This document shows, one piece after another, positions 33,812 through 43,396 of a stretch of DNA of 64,000 nt; within the stretch, counting starts at the first letter, position 1, and every line of letters starts with the position of its first letter. Location of the stretch: contig KL370879.1 of assembly GCA_000702245.1 (NCBI GenBank), positions 381,564-445,563 of the forward strand. The letters run 5' to 3'. The position numbers and the translations under genes are program-made. The DNA comes from Lachnospiraceae bacterium C6A11. GTDB taxonomy: Bacteria; Bacillota; Clostridia; Lachnospirales; Lachnospiraceae. Under the pieces are notes generated by a model. That model ran no database searches, had not been told where the DNA came from, and worked only from the letters and a program-made list of their open reading frames with translations.

Positions 33812-33856
33812 GTAAAAGAAAACGGTTCCGCAGCAATTACGCCACGAAACCGTTCA
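33812..33856 (-). terminator. terminator of the SleB-like gene
   Basis: AACGGTTCCG pairs with CGAAACCGTT on either side of a loop (33821-33854), followed on the minus strand by TTCTTTTACG. Confidence 0.65.
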
Positions 33857-33873
33857 TAATTCATTATCAACTT

Positions 33874-35157
33874 CTAGAAAAATATATGATTACCGATAAC
33901 TATGCAATCATCAAGTTCTGATGGATCCAGGTACCAGGTTGGTCTGAAGCTCAGATAACCGCCGATATTGTTATATCCGTTCAATGCATCATATACCGCA
34001 CACATTGTTGTATCAGGCGCACCGTTTGAATATACATCTGAGAACGCCCATGTATCTGTTGCACTAAACTGATATGGTGCATAGATAACATCGTTGAGTG
34101 AGCCGCCCCATCTGCCTGAGTAAAGTCTGTTAAGGACTACATTTGCAACTGCAACCTGTCCTTCATATGACTCTGAACCTGACTCAGCATAAACGATAGC
34201 TGCAAGAAGTCTAACTTCCTCTGCTGAGAAACCGCCTGCCGCATGAACTCCGGTATCTCCGGAATACTGCTCATGTGCTTCTGTAGCAGCCTCTGTTGTT
34301 GGCTCCTCTGTTGTAACCTCTTCTGTTACTTCCTCAGTCTCAGTAGTTGGCTCTTCAGTAACTTCCTCGGTTGTTGTCTCCTCAGCCTCTGTAGTCTGCT
34401 CCTCAGTCACCTCTTCTGTATCTTCTTCAGAAGGAGCCTCTGTATCATCGTCATCATCGCTGTCAGTATCTGTATCATCAGTCTGATTCTCTTCTGTAGT
34501 CTCATCCTGATCATCTGTCTCAGCATCCTTAGCTGCTGCTACAGCATAGTTAGCCTTCTCAAGTCCACCGATAGATGTGATATACTCTGAAGCCTTATCA
34601 TCTGTAAGGATGTATTCTGCCTTAACAAATCCCAAAATATCACCGGACTTTATCTCGATCCATTCGCCGTCAGCCTTAACGACCTCACCAACGTAGTCCT
34701 TGTATAAAGTACCGATAACCTCTGCCTCAGCATCGCCTGTTGCTCTGATATTAAGCTCATCAGCAGTTACAATGAACTTACCTGTCATATCATACTTGGA
34801 CTCTGACACGGTATTATGATCAACAGCTGACTTATTAACCTTTACAGCCTTATCTGCCTTAACAGCTTCAACATTCGATCTGCCCTTCTGAACAGATACC
34901 TCACTCTTCTTTGCTTCACTCTTAACAGGAGCCTCTGTGGATCCTGCAGTAACTGCAGCACCTGCAGCCTGTTCTGAGTTCATCTTGTCGCCGTTCTTGG
35001 CATTTCTGAGCGAACCGACAGCCATAACCGACATACAAACAACAGCGAAGGCTATCATCATAACAAGCAGATTCCTTACAGGGAACTTCATGCTAAATAC
35101 GTTCTTTCTTAGATTATATTTAATTTTCTCAAGTTTATATTTATTTCGTCTACTCAT
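33874..35157 (-). CDS. SleB/CwlJ-like cell wall hydrolase with SH3 domain and acidic spacer
   Basis: 427 residues. An N-terminal membrane segment (about 28-50) may be a signal anchor. Then come a linker, an SH3b domain (about 127-185, with LNIRATGDAEAEVIGTLYK), a long Asp/Glu/Thr-rich repetitive spacer (about 210-300) and a C-terminal Hydrolase_2 domain with the catalytic Glu in VYAESGSES (E325) and VANVVLNR. Related enzymes cut peptidoglycan during spore germination or cell separation. No SD precedes the ATG at 35157. A promoter and a WalR-type box lie directly upstream, fitting control of a wall-hydrolase gene. Confidence 0.85.
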   Translation of the reverse strand: MSRRNKYKLEKIKYNLRKNVFSMKFPVRNLLVMMIAFAVVCMSVMAVGSLRNAKNGDKMNSEQAAGAAVTAGSTEAPVKSEAKKSEVSVQKGRSNVEAVKADKAVKVNKSAVDHNTVSESKYDMTGKFIVTADELNIRATGDAEAEVIGTLYKDYVGEVVKADGEWIEIKSGDILGFVKAEYILTDDKASEYITSIGGLEKANYAVAAAKDAETDDQDETTEENQTDDTDTDSDDDDDTEAPSEEDTEEVTEEQTTEAEETTTEEVTEEPTTETEEVTEEVTTEEPTTEAATEAHEQYSGDTGVHAAGGFSAEEVRLLAAIVYAESGSESYEGQVAVANVVLNRLYSGRWGGSLNDVIYAPYQFSATDTWAFSDVYSNGAPDTTMCAVYDALNGYNNIGGYLSFRPTWYLDPSELDDCIVIGNHIFF

Positions 35158-35184
35158 ATTTGTTTACATAATAATTGCATATTA

Positions 35185-35210
35185 TGTCAATTTGTTACAT
35201 TTATGTTACA
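35185..35210 (-). promoter_or_regulatory. WalR-type box next to a TTGACA promoter element
   Basis: On the minus strand TGTAAC-ATAAA-TGTAAC (35210-35194) is exactly the WalR consensus TGTWAH-N5-TGTWAH. It lies 3 bases upstream of TTGACA (35190-35185), a position typical of activation; the -10 for that element is only TGTAAA (35168-35163). Confidence 0.65.
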
Positions 35211-35214
35211 AATG

Positions 35215-35243
35215 ATTTTAGCATCATGTTACAATCTTGTCAA
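35215..35243 (-). promoter_or_regulatory. strong promoter upstream of the SleB-like gene
   Basis: TTGACA (35243-35238), a 17-base spacer and TAAAAT (35220-35215). The spacer includes a third TGTAAC half-site (35233-35228). Used with this promoter, the WalR-type box would cover the transcript start. Confidence 0.7.
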
Positions 35244-35349
35244 GTTGTTAACAATTAACAATATATTGAGGCGTTTTCATGCGTTTTGTCCTAAATATAG
35301 ATACATCTGTTTCCGACAGGCAACATCTTCCTATCGGCAGGCGTGCACA

Positions 35350-35376
35350 TAAAAAGCGCATCCCGCAGGATGCGCC
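35350..35376 (-). terminator. terminator of the degV operon
   Basis: GCGCATCC-loop-GGATGCGC (35356-35375), followed on the minus strand by TTTTTATG. Confidence 0.85.
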
Positions 35377-35385
35377 AAAATGTAT

Positions 35386-36246
35386 TTATTTCGAATGATA
35401 AGCTGCCACAACTGTTGCCGGACCGGTAAAGGTTCCCGTAATAAGTCCCAGCATAGTCACAAGCACTTCTGAATCCGGACACTTCTCGTTCAGTACGTCC
35501 TGAAGCTTAAAGCCTCTGTCAGGAGCCGCTGCATGAGAGATACTTATCAGTCTCTTATCCTCATGTTCCTTTTTTATTACATTCGAAACATAATCTATAG
35601 CATTCTGATTTCCTCTCACCTTGGTCCTTAAGCTGATCTTACCGCCCTCATCAAGTGAGTAAACCGTTCTGACCTTAAGCGCCGCAACCGGTGAAGGCTC
35701 ATTCTTCGGTATCAGCGCTCTTCTCTTCAGATGCATTATATCATCCACGAAGAACAGAGTCTTGATCTTCTCCTTAACGATCTCGAGATGCTTTACCGCG
35801 CCCTCATGAACTATTCCGGCGTATTTGATCCTAAGAGCCTCAAGTACGAGAAGCCCCTCGCCAACCGAAATATTCTTACTGTCGATCGCGCTGATACTTG
35901 CCTCAGGATATTTCTTCTTAAGCTCCTCTGCAGCCTCCTCAGCCGCTTTAAAGCTTTCAGAAAGCCCTCCGGAAACACATATATAAATAATATCCTTTCC
36001 GCCCTTTACGACCTTCTCAAACTCTTCGACGTATTTTGACTTCGTCAGCGGTTCTGTCGTCGGTAGTCCGCCTCTCTTCATTCCTGAATAGAATTCATCA
36101 GAGCCCATATCTCTGAAATCCTGGAAATGCTCATAAGCAATATCTTTTATATTAAATATCATCGGTATGACGATCAGCCCTTTATCATCCATCTTCTCAG
36201 CCGGAATATCTGCTGCGCCATCCGTCATGATCAAATACTCTCTCAT
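35386..36246 (-). CDS. DegV family fatty acid-binding protein
   Basis: 286 residues with the DegV fold: MTDGAADIP at the N-terminus, FRDMGSDEFYSGMK, PTTEPLTKSKYVEEFE and VSGGLSESFKAAEEAA. DegV (FakB-type) proteins bind a fatty acid for phosphorylation by a FakA kinase; no fakA is nearby. GGGGTGAC sets the start. It follows the Amidase_3-like gene by 25 bases and probably shares its transcript. Confidence 0.88.
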   Translation of the reverse strand: MREYLIMTDGAADIPAEKMDDKGLIVIPMIFNIKDIAYEHFQDFRDMGSDEFYSGMKRGGLPTTEPLTKSKYVEEFEKVVKGGKDIIYICVSGGLSESFKAAEEAAEELKKKYPEASISAIDSKNISVGEGLLVLEALRIKYAGIVHEGAVKHLEIVKEKIKTLFFVDDIMHLKRRALIPKNEPSPVAALKVRTVYSLDEGGKISLRTKVRGNQNAIDYVSNVIKKEHEDKRLISISHAAAPDRGFKLQDVLNEKCPDSEVLVTMLGLITGTFTGPATVVAAYHSK

Positions 36247-36271
36247 ACCTGTCACCCCTACAATTACACTA

Positions 36272-37651
36272 TTATTCCTGATCACTCATATCATCCTGCG
36301 ATCCGTCAGTTTCACCCTGATCACTCGCATCGTTCTGTGTTTCATCAGAATCATCCTGACCATTCGCATCGTCCTGTGATCCGTCAGAACCATCCTGATT
36401 TCCTGCATCACCCTGTGAATCATCAGAACCATCCTGATTTCCTGCATCATTTTGCGAATCATCAGTGTTGCTCTGCTCCGTAGCAGTCTCCTGCTGATTT
36501 GTGGTATTATCCTCCAATGTCCTTACAGTACCGTAATACTCATCGATTCCGTTTGCGATACCCTCAGCCAGCTTTCCGATATATTCTTCCTTCGAAAGTC
36601 TGATGTCGTCCTCCTTATTTGAAAGAAAGCCTACATTTATAACTGCCGAAGGCATATTGCAATAATTAAGCGTTGTCAGTTTGTCGGTCTCAACTATTCC
36701 GCGCTTACCGGTTCCTGTTTCAGTCGCCGCGCCGTCGAGAACCTTCTTGCAAAGCTCGTAGCTTCTATTATAATCGTCACCGTTATTATCATTATTTGCA
36801 GTAACGATAAAGCCCATCAGCCCCTTAACGTCCTCCGACGCCGAACCTGCCTGCAGCTTAAGATAAACATCAGCCGACTCCGCATCCGCAAGCAGTGCCC
36901 TCTCTCTGTTACTTATCGATACACTTGAGGTATCCCTTGAAAGCTTGACCGTATAGCCTCTCGTCTCAAGGATAGCCTTCAGCTTCTGTGCCAGACTGAG
37001 AGTAATATCATATTCGAAGTTTCCGGTGCTCACGCCAATATTTGCGGCAGACATCCTCGCCTTGGTCGTCGATGAACCCGGGGCCGTCTGCTCAGTCTCA
37101 GTATCTGCGGTTATCTGCTTGGAAGGATCGATAAATATAACCTTAGAATTCTCGCTCCTCTTCTCATTCTGCTTCCAATTGATCTCGGTCACTTCCACAT
37201 AATTCGAAGACACATAAAAGCTGCTTCCGTTGAGCTTAACTCTGGTCCAACCATCCTTCTCGCCTGTTCTGTGAAGATCAACGCCGCTCTGCAGCACAAG
37301 ATAAATATCAGCTTCCGTGTTAGGCTTCACTCTGACATTCACGTTATCGCCCTTCACGATGACGTAATCATCAAGGATGGTAAAACCCTCGCTGTCGACC
37401 TTGGTACCGACCTCATTGTCCTTCAGAACCGAGCTGTCAGGAGGAGTCTGCTGCTCCTCTGTATCCGGAATGCTTTCCGCCTCACTGCTGGCCGCCACTT
37501 CCGTAGTCGTTTCCTTCTCATTTGATGTCTTCGAACAACCGGCTGCAGACATCACAAGCATCAGAAATACAGCTGCCGCAGTATAACGACCGCGGAGTTT
37601 TCTGCTTGCTCGCGCACTATTCTTTTTTGCCAAATCATAATTTCTTTTCAT
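36272..37651 (-). CDS. lipoprotein with SH3 domain and degenerate Amidase_3 domain
   Basis: 459 residues. Lipobox SAAGC (Cys39), an SH3b domain (about 97-155), an Amidase_3-like domain (about 170-395) and an Asp/Gln/Ser-rich repetitive tail (about 400-459). N-acetylmuramoyl-L-alanine amidases need zinc ligands in DPGHGG and SIHANA and a catalytic Glu in VETGF. Here these read DPSKQI (K178), YLKLQAGS (Q267) and VINVGF (N339), so only the middle Glu (E213) is kept. Catalysis is therefore unlikely, and binding or regulation of peptidoglycan or other amidases is more probable. No SD is present; the promoter ends 7 bases before the ATG. Confidence 0.82.
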   Translation of the reverse strand: MKRNYDLAKKNSARASRKLRGRYTAAAVFLMLVMSAAGCSKTSNEKETTTEVAASSEAESIPDTEEQQTPPDSSVLKDNEVGTKVDSEGFTILDDYVIVKGDNVNVRVKPNTEADIYLVLQSGVDLHRTGEKDGWTRVKLNGSSFYVSSNYVEVTEINWKQNEKRSENSKVIFIDPSKQITADTETEQTAPGSSTTKARMSAANIGVSTGNFEYDITLSLAQKLKAILETRGYTVKLSRDTSSVSISNRERALLADAESADVYLKLQAGSASEDVKGLMGFIVTANNDNNGDDYNRSYELCKKVLDGAATETGTGKRGIVETDKLTTLNYCNMPSAVINVGFLSNKEDDIRLSKEEYIGKLAEGIANGIDEYYGTVRTLEDNTTNQQETATEQSNTDDSQNDAGNQDGSDDSQGDAGNQDGSDGSQDDANGQDDSDETQNDASDQGETDGSQDDMSDQE

Positions 37652-37658
37652 ACTATGT

Positions 37659-37687
37659 ATAATATCATATGGCCAAATATAAAACAA
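37659..37687 (-). promoter_or_regulatory. promoter giving a leaderless mRNA for the Amidase_3-like gene
   Basis: TTGTTT (37687-37682), 17 bases and TATTAT (37664-37659); the ATG begins 7 bases after the -10, which is the expected transcript start, and no ribosome binding site exists. Confidence 0.55.
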
Positions 37688-37726
37688 TATACGCCTCGCA
37701 TCTGACTAACGCCTGCTCGGCTTGCA

Positions 37727-39631
37727 TTATTTGAACGCAAGACGCGCGACAAGATACGAGAACAAACCGTTGTTGTAGGACTCATACATCGAATCCTTAA
37801 CAAATCCGGGATCGTCCGTGATCACATTGTCGACACCAACCATCATAACACTCTCGAGCTCCTCAGAGCTGTTGACTGTCCAGGCATAAACCTCCTTGCC
37901 ACGCTGTTTGCAGTTTCTCATGACCTGATCATCTATGAAACGATAGTTGATACTGTAATTATCGGCGTATTTCAGATCGTAGTAGTTGCCACCGGCGGCA
38001 GACATAACATAGACAGTCTCTATTCTGCTATCTATCTCCTTGATCTTCTTGATCGACTTATAGTTGAGGGAGGTTACGACACACTTCTTGTAAAGGTCGT
38101 ATTCCTCTATCAGCTCAGCAACACTCTCCTCAAGATGTTTATTCTGAACGTCCGGCTTAAGCTCGATATTGAGCTTCGCCCTGCCCTTTATAAGCTCTAT
38201 GGCCTCACGGAGAGTCGGTATCTGCTCGCCCTTATATTCCTCGGAGAACCAGCTTCCGGCGTCGAATTGCCTGATCTCACCGTAGGTAAGATCCTCAACG
38301 TAGGCGTCTATCCCTGTAGTTCTCTTCAGATTCTTATCATGTGTAACAATTATCTTGCCGTCCTTCGTCTCCCGGACATCCAGCTCGATAACATCCGCAC
38401 CGTTCTTTATGGCAAGATCAAAGGCTGCAAGCGTATTTTCCGGTGCGTGCTTTGAATCGCCTCTGTGGGCGGTCACAACAGCAGTTCTGAGGTGAGCCGC
38501 GTTAAGGGATACTATATTTACGCGGACGAGGATATAATAAGCCGCATCCAGCACGAGGAAGATCAGCATAACCATGGTGAGCACTGCTCGCCTGTAAAGC
38601 CTGTTCTTCTCAGGATCATTTCTAAAGCTCTTTTCTCTTCTTCTATGCCTTCTGGCAATCCTCTTCTCTCTCCAGACCTCATCCTTCTCATTCAGCTTAT
38701 GAATGATCCTGTGTTTCTTCTCAGGCGGAGTAAGAACATGTGGATGCTCCTCAGTAACCTGATAGTATTTGACACTTATATAGCCGAAGATCATCGGGAA
38801 GGTAAAGAGCGCCATCGGAATATACAGCAGCTTATTTACGTTCACAGTCGCGAGATAAAGAAGATAATTAACCGACTTCTTGTCGCTTGTCACCTTCAGG
38901 AATCTGTAGCTGAGCTCTGAAAGCGAGCCGCTAAGGAAGAATATCAACAGTACGACGAGCAGGTTAAATATAAGTATTCCGATAACCTTCTTTATTCCGC
39001 CGACACGGAGCAGTCTCAGGCTGTCAACTGCCGCCTTCTTAAACCTCTTCTTCCCCAGCGCGTAGCTGTGGAGGATATAAATAAGGCCGAAGGACAGAAG
39101 GCTCAGGGATGCATAAACTATCATTATGACGTTCATCATCACCTTTTTCTTCATGAAATATACAACTATATAGCTTGGAATCTGGACATTCAGAAGTGAA
39201 AGCGACATAAAAGCTATGCTGCTTATCGGAAGGAGAAATACAGCCGCGATAAGTACCGGAAAGTTTCTCGGTCTGAAAAGCGCACTGGTCCTGATCAGGC
39301 TGCGAAAAAACAGCTCCACTGAACTTATTCTCTCCTTCCTTCTTGATGCATCGATCGCGATGATGACTCCGACAATGTTCAGAACCAACGCAAACGCGTA
39401 AATAAGGATGATCAGTCCGAAGAAGATATAAGTCATGGGGCTGTGAAAAAATTTACTAAGATTTGATTTGTAGAGGTATTTTACTCCGGAGAACTTTACA
39501 GAAAAGTTTACAAGGGTATAAAGCGCAGGGATCAGTACTGAATATGAGATGATCCTCATAATCAGCTCGTACATAAATATAGATAAAGCATTGAACTTTA
39601 TCAGTATAAATGTCTCCTTTAACCCCTTCAT
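37727..39631 (-). CDS. glycerophosphodiester phosphodiesterase with N-terminal membrane domain
   Basis: 634 residues: an N-terminal polytopic domain (about seven membrane helices, residues 20-310), a basic cytoplasmic stretch, one more helix (about 350-370) and a GDPD domain (about 385-615). The catalytic motif TAHRGDSKHAPENT, with GADVIELDVRETKDG and VTHD, is intact. It should hydrolyse glycerophosphodiesters or lipoteichoic-acid type polymers outside the membrane. It follows queA by 12 bases. Confidence 0.9.
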   Translation of the reverse strand: MKGLKETFILIKFNALSIFMYELIMRIISYSVLIPALYTLVNFSVKFSGVKYLYKSNLSKFFHSPMTYIFFGLIILIYAFALVLNIVGVIIAIDASRRKERISSVELFFRSLIRTSALFRPRNFPVLIAAVFLLPISSIAFMSLSLLNVQIPSYIVVYFMKKKVMMNVIMIVYASLSLLSFGLIYILHSYALGKKRFKKAAVDSLRLLRVGGIKKVIGILIFNLLVVLLIFFLSGSLSELSYRFLKVTSDKKSVNYLLYLATVNVNKLLYIPMALFTFPMIFGYISVKYYQVTEEHPHVLTPPEKKHRIIHKLNEKDEVWREKRIARRHRRREKSFRNDPEKNRLYRRAVLTMVMLIFLVLDAAYYILVRVNIVSLNAAHLRTAVVTAHRGDSKHAPENTLAAFDLAIKNGADVIELDVRETKDGKIIVTHDKNLKRTTGIDAYVEDLTYGEIRQFDAGSWFSEEYKGEQIPTLREAIELIKGRAKLNIELKPDVQNKHLEESVAELIEEYDLYKKCVVTSLNYKSIKKIKEIDSRIETVYVMSAAGGNYYDLKYADNYSINYRFIDDQVMRNCKQRGKEVYAWTVNSSEELESVMMVGVDNVITDDPGFVKDSMYESYNNGLFSYLVARLAFK

Positions 39632-39643
39632 AATATCGCCTAC

Positions 39644-40669
39644 CTAAATAAACATTGAAGCGTCTCCGAATGAGAAGAACCTGTAACGCTCTCTCACTGC
39701 TTCTCTATATGCTTCCAGCACCTTTTCTCTATCATAAAATGCTGACACCAACATTATAAGCGTTGATTCCGGTAAATGGAAGTTAGTAATTAAAGAATCT
39801 ACACATTTAAAGCGGTAGCCCGGATAGATAAATATATCCGTCCAGCCGCTGCAGGCCTTGAGGAAACCGTTATCATCAGCAGCAGACTCAAGTGTACGTG
39901 TACTTGTGGTTCCGACTGCAATGATGCGTCCGCCGTTTTTCCTGGTCTCATTGACCGTCTCGGCGCATTCCTCGCTTATCATATAGAACTCACTGTGCAT
40001 ATGATGCTCTTCTATCTTGTCCACCTTAACCGGTCTGAAGGTTCCGAGTCCTACATGCAGAGTCAGTCTTGCTATCTTTACGCCCTTATCCTCTATAGCC
40101 TTAAGCAGTTCGTCTGTAAAATGCAGTCCTGCCGTTGGAGCCGCTGCAGATCCGCTGTTCTTAGCATAAACAGTCTGGTAACGATTTTTATCCTCAAGCT
40201 TATGTGTGATATAAGGCGGCAGAGGCATCTCGCCGAGGCTGTCCAGTATTTCCTCCCAGATTCCATCGTAGGAGAACTTTATGAGGCGGTTACCGTCCTC
40301 AACAACCTCTAACACCTCACCCTTAAGGATACCGTCGCCAAAGGATACAACTGCGCCGGGTTTCATCTTCTTGCCCGGTTTGACAAGGGTTTCCCAGATA
40401 TTATTTCCTTTATTTTTCAGAAGAAGCACTTCTATCACGGCGCCGGTCTCTTCCTTCACGCCCATAAGGCGTGCAGGGATAACCTTTGTCTCGTTGATAA
40501 CGAGGCAGTCGCCGGGATTCAGATATTCGATGACATCGCTGAAGTGCTTATGCTCTATTTCGCCGGTGGATCTGTGGACTACCATGAGGCGGGAGTCGCT
40601 GCGCTTAAGAAGCGGATCCTGTGCGATAAGCTCCTCAGGGAGCTCGTAGTTGAAGTCAGAAACATTCAT
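39644..40669 (-). CDS. queA: S-adenosylmethionine:tRNA ribosyltransferase-isomerase
   Basis: 341 residues. Typical segments: [14 protein letters not shown] at the N-terminus, [20 protein letters not shown] and [15 protein letters not shown]. It makes epoxyqueuosine at the wobble base of tRNAs reading NAU/NAC. CGGAGAG sets the start at 40669. tgt is not in the window. The structured repeat starting at 40688 lies directly upstream of its ribosome binding site. Confidence 0.96.
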   Translation of the reverse strand: MNVSDFNYELPEELIAQDPLLKRSDSRLMVVHRSTGEIEHKHFSDVIEYLNPGDCLVINETKVIPARLMGVKEETGAVIEVLLLKNKGNNIWETLVKPGKKMKPGAVVSFGDGILKGEVLEVVEDGNRLIKFSYDGIWEEILDSLGEMPLPPYITHKLEDKNRYQTVYAKNSGSAAAPTAGLHFTDELLKAIEDKGVKIARLTLHVGLGTFRPVKVDKIEEHHMHSEFYMISEECAETVNETRKNGGRIIAVGTTSTRTLESAADDNGFLKACSGWTDIFIYPGYRFKCVDSLITNFHLPESTLIMLVSAFYDREKVLEAYREAVRERYRFFSFGDASMFI

Positions 40670-40687
40670 GATTCTCTCCGTAGTCCG

Positions 40688-40827
40688 TTTCCATGCCATG
40701 TATTCCGCTCAGGGACCGTTGGCACTTAGTCCTCGCGTAGTGGTACTAAATTCGTAGGCACTCCGTACCTACTCATTAAGTACCAACGCTGTGGATGTCC
40801 CATCGCTGGAACACATGTCCATGGAAA
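40688..40827. repeat. structured intergenic repeat, copy 1
   Basis: A roughly 140-base imperfect palindrome: outer arms TTTCCATG/CATGGAAA and CATGT-ATTCC/GGAA-CACATG, then GGGAC/GTCCC, GCGT/ACGC, TGGTACT/AGTACCA and an inner GTAGG/CCTAC hairpin. About 80 core bases (from CTCGCGTAG to ATCGCTG) are nearly identical to the copy at 55.4 kb, in the same orientation. Confidence 0.8.
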
Positions 40828-40853
40828 CTCATTTCAAACAATAATTATCAATA

Positions 40854-43286
40854 TCAAGATCTGAGTTCGATTCCTGCTTTGCCGAGCTCCTTGAGGATCT
40901 TATTGACAGCTGAGTTAACTTCTTCGTCGGAAAGGGTGCGGTCGAGGGCTCTGAAGAGGAGTGAGAATGCAACTGACTTCTTGCCTTCAGGAACCTGATC
41001 TCCTTCGTATACATCGAAGAGGGATACGTGCTCGAGGATCTTGCCGCCGTTCTTCTTGATGATCTTCTCGATCCTGCCGACGAACTCAGTCTTGTCACAT
41101 ACAAGTGCAAGGTCACGGCTGCTGCCAGGGAACTTAGCGATTCCGCTGTATTTGATATCGAAATCAGCAAGCATTGTTATTACATCCATGTAAAGGACAG
41201 CAACGTAGGTGTCGCCCTTCATATCATAATTATAAACTGCTTCAGGATGAACCTGGCCGATATAACCAAGCTTAATGTCGCCCTTAACGATCTCGGCCTG
41301 ACGTCCCGGATGAAGGAATGGATAGCTGCTTACAGGCTCAAAATCAATAGCCTCAAGGAAGCCGAGCTTATCAGCAAGCTCCTCTACAACACCCTTAAGT
41401 GTGAAGAAATCGCCCTCTCCGTACATACCGAGTGTCATGACCATTCTCTCTGTAGGAAGTTCTGTAAGAGGAAGAGCCTTTGGAACATAGATATTTCCGA
41501 GCTCGTAAAGTCTGACGTTCTTATTTCTTCTGTTGTAGTTTGTTGCAAGTGATGTAAGCATACCGTTAAGAGAAACCGTACGCATGATACTGAAGTCCTC
41601 GCCGAGAGGATTGCTTATCTTAACAGCCTTTCTGTACTCAGAATCCTCAGGAATAAGAAGCTTGTCAAATACCTTCGGGCTCTCAAAAGAATATGTCATA
41701 CCACCTGAGAAACCGTTTGCCTCAGCGATATCTCTTGCCATAGCTGTGATCTCCTGATCAAAGGTGAGACCACCGATACCACCGTTTGTGCTTGGAAGTG
41801 TTGTAGGGATATTATCATATCCATAAAGTCTTGCAGCCTCCTCAGCAAGATCAGCCATGCAGTGGAGATCCTGTCTGCAGGTAGGAATTGTAAGTGTTCT
41901 GTCAGCTTCATTATATGTAAGTCCGAGCTTGTCAAAGCTGTGAAGCATATCTGCCTCAGGAATATCTGTTCCGAGGAGTGCATTCATCTTCTCAGGCTCA
42001 AATGGAAGTGTCCATGGTTCAACAGGATTTGGATATACGTCAACCATACCCTGAAGCACCTCGCCGCAGCCCATCTCCTCGATAAGCTGGCAGGCTCTGT
42101 TAATAGCGATCTCTGCAAGGTTTGGATCAAGTCCCTTCTCGAAGGTGCTTGAAGCCTCTGTACGAAGACCAACTCTCTTTGAAGAAAGTCTGATATTTGT
42201 TCCGTCGAAGGTAGCTGCCTCGAAGAGAAGTGTGGTCATATTTTCTGTGACCATTGAGTTCTCACCGCCCATGATACCTGCGATGGCAACTTCCTTCTCA
42301 GCGTCACAGATCATAAGAACGTCGTTGTCAAGCTCTCTCTCCTGACCATCAAGAGTTGTGAACTTCTCGCCATCCTTAGCGCGTCTTACGATGATCTTAT
42401 TTCCTGCTATTGTATCAAGGTCGAAGGCATGCATCGGCTGGCCATATTCTTCCATGATGTAATTTGTGATATCAACGATATTATTTATTGAACGGATGCC
42501 CTGTGCACGAAGTCTCTGCTGCATCCACTTTGGTGAAGGACCGATCTTTACGTTCTTTACAACACGTCCGATGTATCTCTTGCAAAGGTCTGCATCCTTG
42601 ATCTCAACATCTATGTAATCGCTTGTCTTCTCGCTGCTCTCCTCCTTAACTGTAACAACAGGTGGGTGGAAAGGCAGGTCAAATGTAGCTGCAGCCTCTC
42701 TTGCCATACCGAGGATTGAGAAGCAGTCAACTCTGTTTGAAGTGATCTCGTATTCTACATTTGCATCGTGAAGGCCAAGTGCCTCGATAGCATCATCGCC
42801 CGGCTTAACACCGCTGTCCTCGCCGAAGATATAGATGCCGTCTTCAGGTGCTTCAGGGTACATCTCTCTTGATGAACCAAGCTCCTCGATAGCGCACATC
42901 ATACCGAAGGATTCAACTCCGCGGAGCTTACCCTTCTTGATCTTGATGCCGTCCTTAGGAAGCTCGCCGCCGTCGTGGCCGCCTGCAACACGTCCGCCGT
43001 CAAGTACTGTAGGAACAAGTGCACCCTCAAATACATTTGGTGCGCCTGTAACGATCTGGATAGGCTCCTCTTCTCCAACGTCAACCTTGCATACTACAAG
43101 CTTGTCAGCGTCCGGATGTCTCTCAACGGAAAGGACCTTACCAACTACGATCTTCTCAAGGTTCTTGTCATATTCCTTATAATTCTCAACATGTGAACCT
43201 GAGAGTGTTATCTTATCTACGAATTCCTGAACAGGAACGTCCAGATCAGGAACATATGCTTTTATCCATGAAATCGGTGTATTCAT
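40854..43286 (-). CDS. pheT: phenylalanyl-tRNA synthetase, beta subunit
   Basis: 810 residues. Domains in order: tRNA-binding (about 40-150), B3/4 (about 210-390), B5, the catalytic-like core and a C-terminal ferredoxin-fold anticodon-binding domain (about 715-808). It pairs with PheS in an alpha2-beta2 enzyme. TAGGAG sets the start. It follows pheS by 110 bases in the same T-box controlled transcript. Confidence 0.97.
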   Translation of the reverse strand: MNTPISWIKAYVPDLDVPVQEFVDKITLSGSHVENYKEYDKNLEKIVVGKVLSVERHPDADKLVVCKVDVGEEEPIQIVTGAPNVFEGALVPTVLDGGRVAGGHDGGELPKDGIKIKKGKLRGVESFGMMCAIEELGSSREMYPEAPEDGIYIFGEDSGVKPGDDAIEALGLHDANVEYEITSNRVDCFSILGMAREAAATFDLPFHPPVVTVKEESSEKTSDYIDVEIKDADLCKRYIGRVVKNVKIGPSPKWMQQRLRAQGIRSINNIVDITNYIMEEYGQPMHAFDLDTIAGNKIIVRRAKDGEKFTTLDGQERELDNDVLMICDAEKEVAIAGIMGGENSMVTENMTTLLFEAATFDGTNIRLSSKRVGLRTEASSTFEKGLDPNLAEIAINRACQLIEEMGCGEVLQGMVDVYPNPVEPWTLPFEPEKMNALLGTDIPEADMLHSFDKLGLTYNEADRTLTIPTCRQDLHCMADLAEEAARLYGYDNIPTTLPSTNGGIGGLTFDQEITAMARDIAEANGFSGGMTYSFESPKVFDKLLIPEDSEYRKAVKISNPLGEDFSIMRTVSLNGMLTSLATNYNRRNKNVRLYELGNIYVPKALPLTELPTERMVMTLGMYGEGDFFTLKGVVEELADKLGFLEAIDFEPVSSYPFLHPGRQAEIVKGDIKLGYIGQVHPEAVYNYDMKGDTYVAVLYMDVITMLADFDIKYSGIAKFPGSSRDLALVCDKTEFVGRIEKIIKKNGGKILEHVSLFDVYEGDQVPEGKKSVAFSLLFRALDRTLSDEEVNSAVNKILKELGKAGIELRS

Positions 43287-43396
43287 TTTATTTCTCCTAT
43301 TCTCATCTATTATCTACAAATTCCATATTCGAAATACTGTGATCACAATGACTCTTACCACTTACCATTCGTGACCATCTTCTGTTTTTCGATCGA

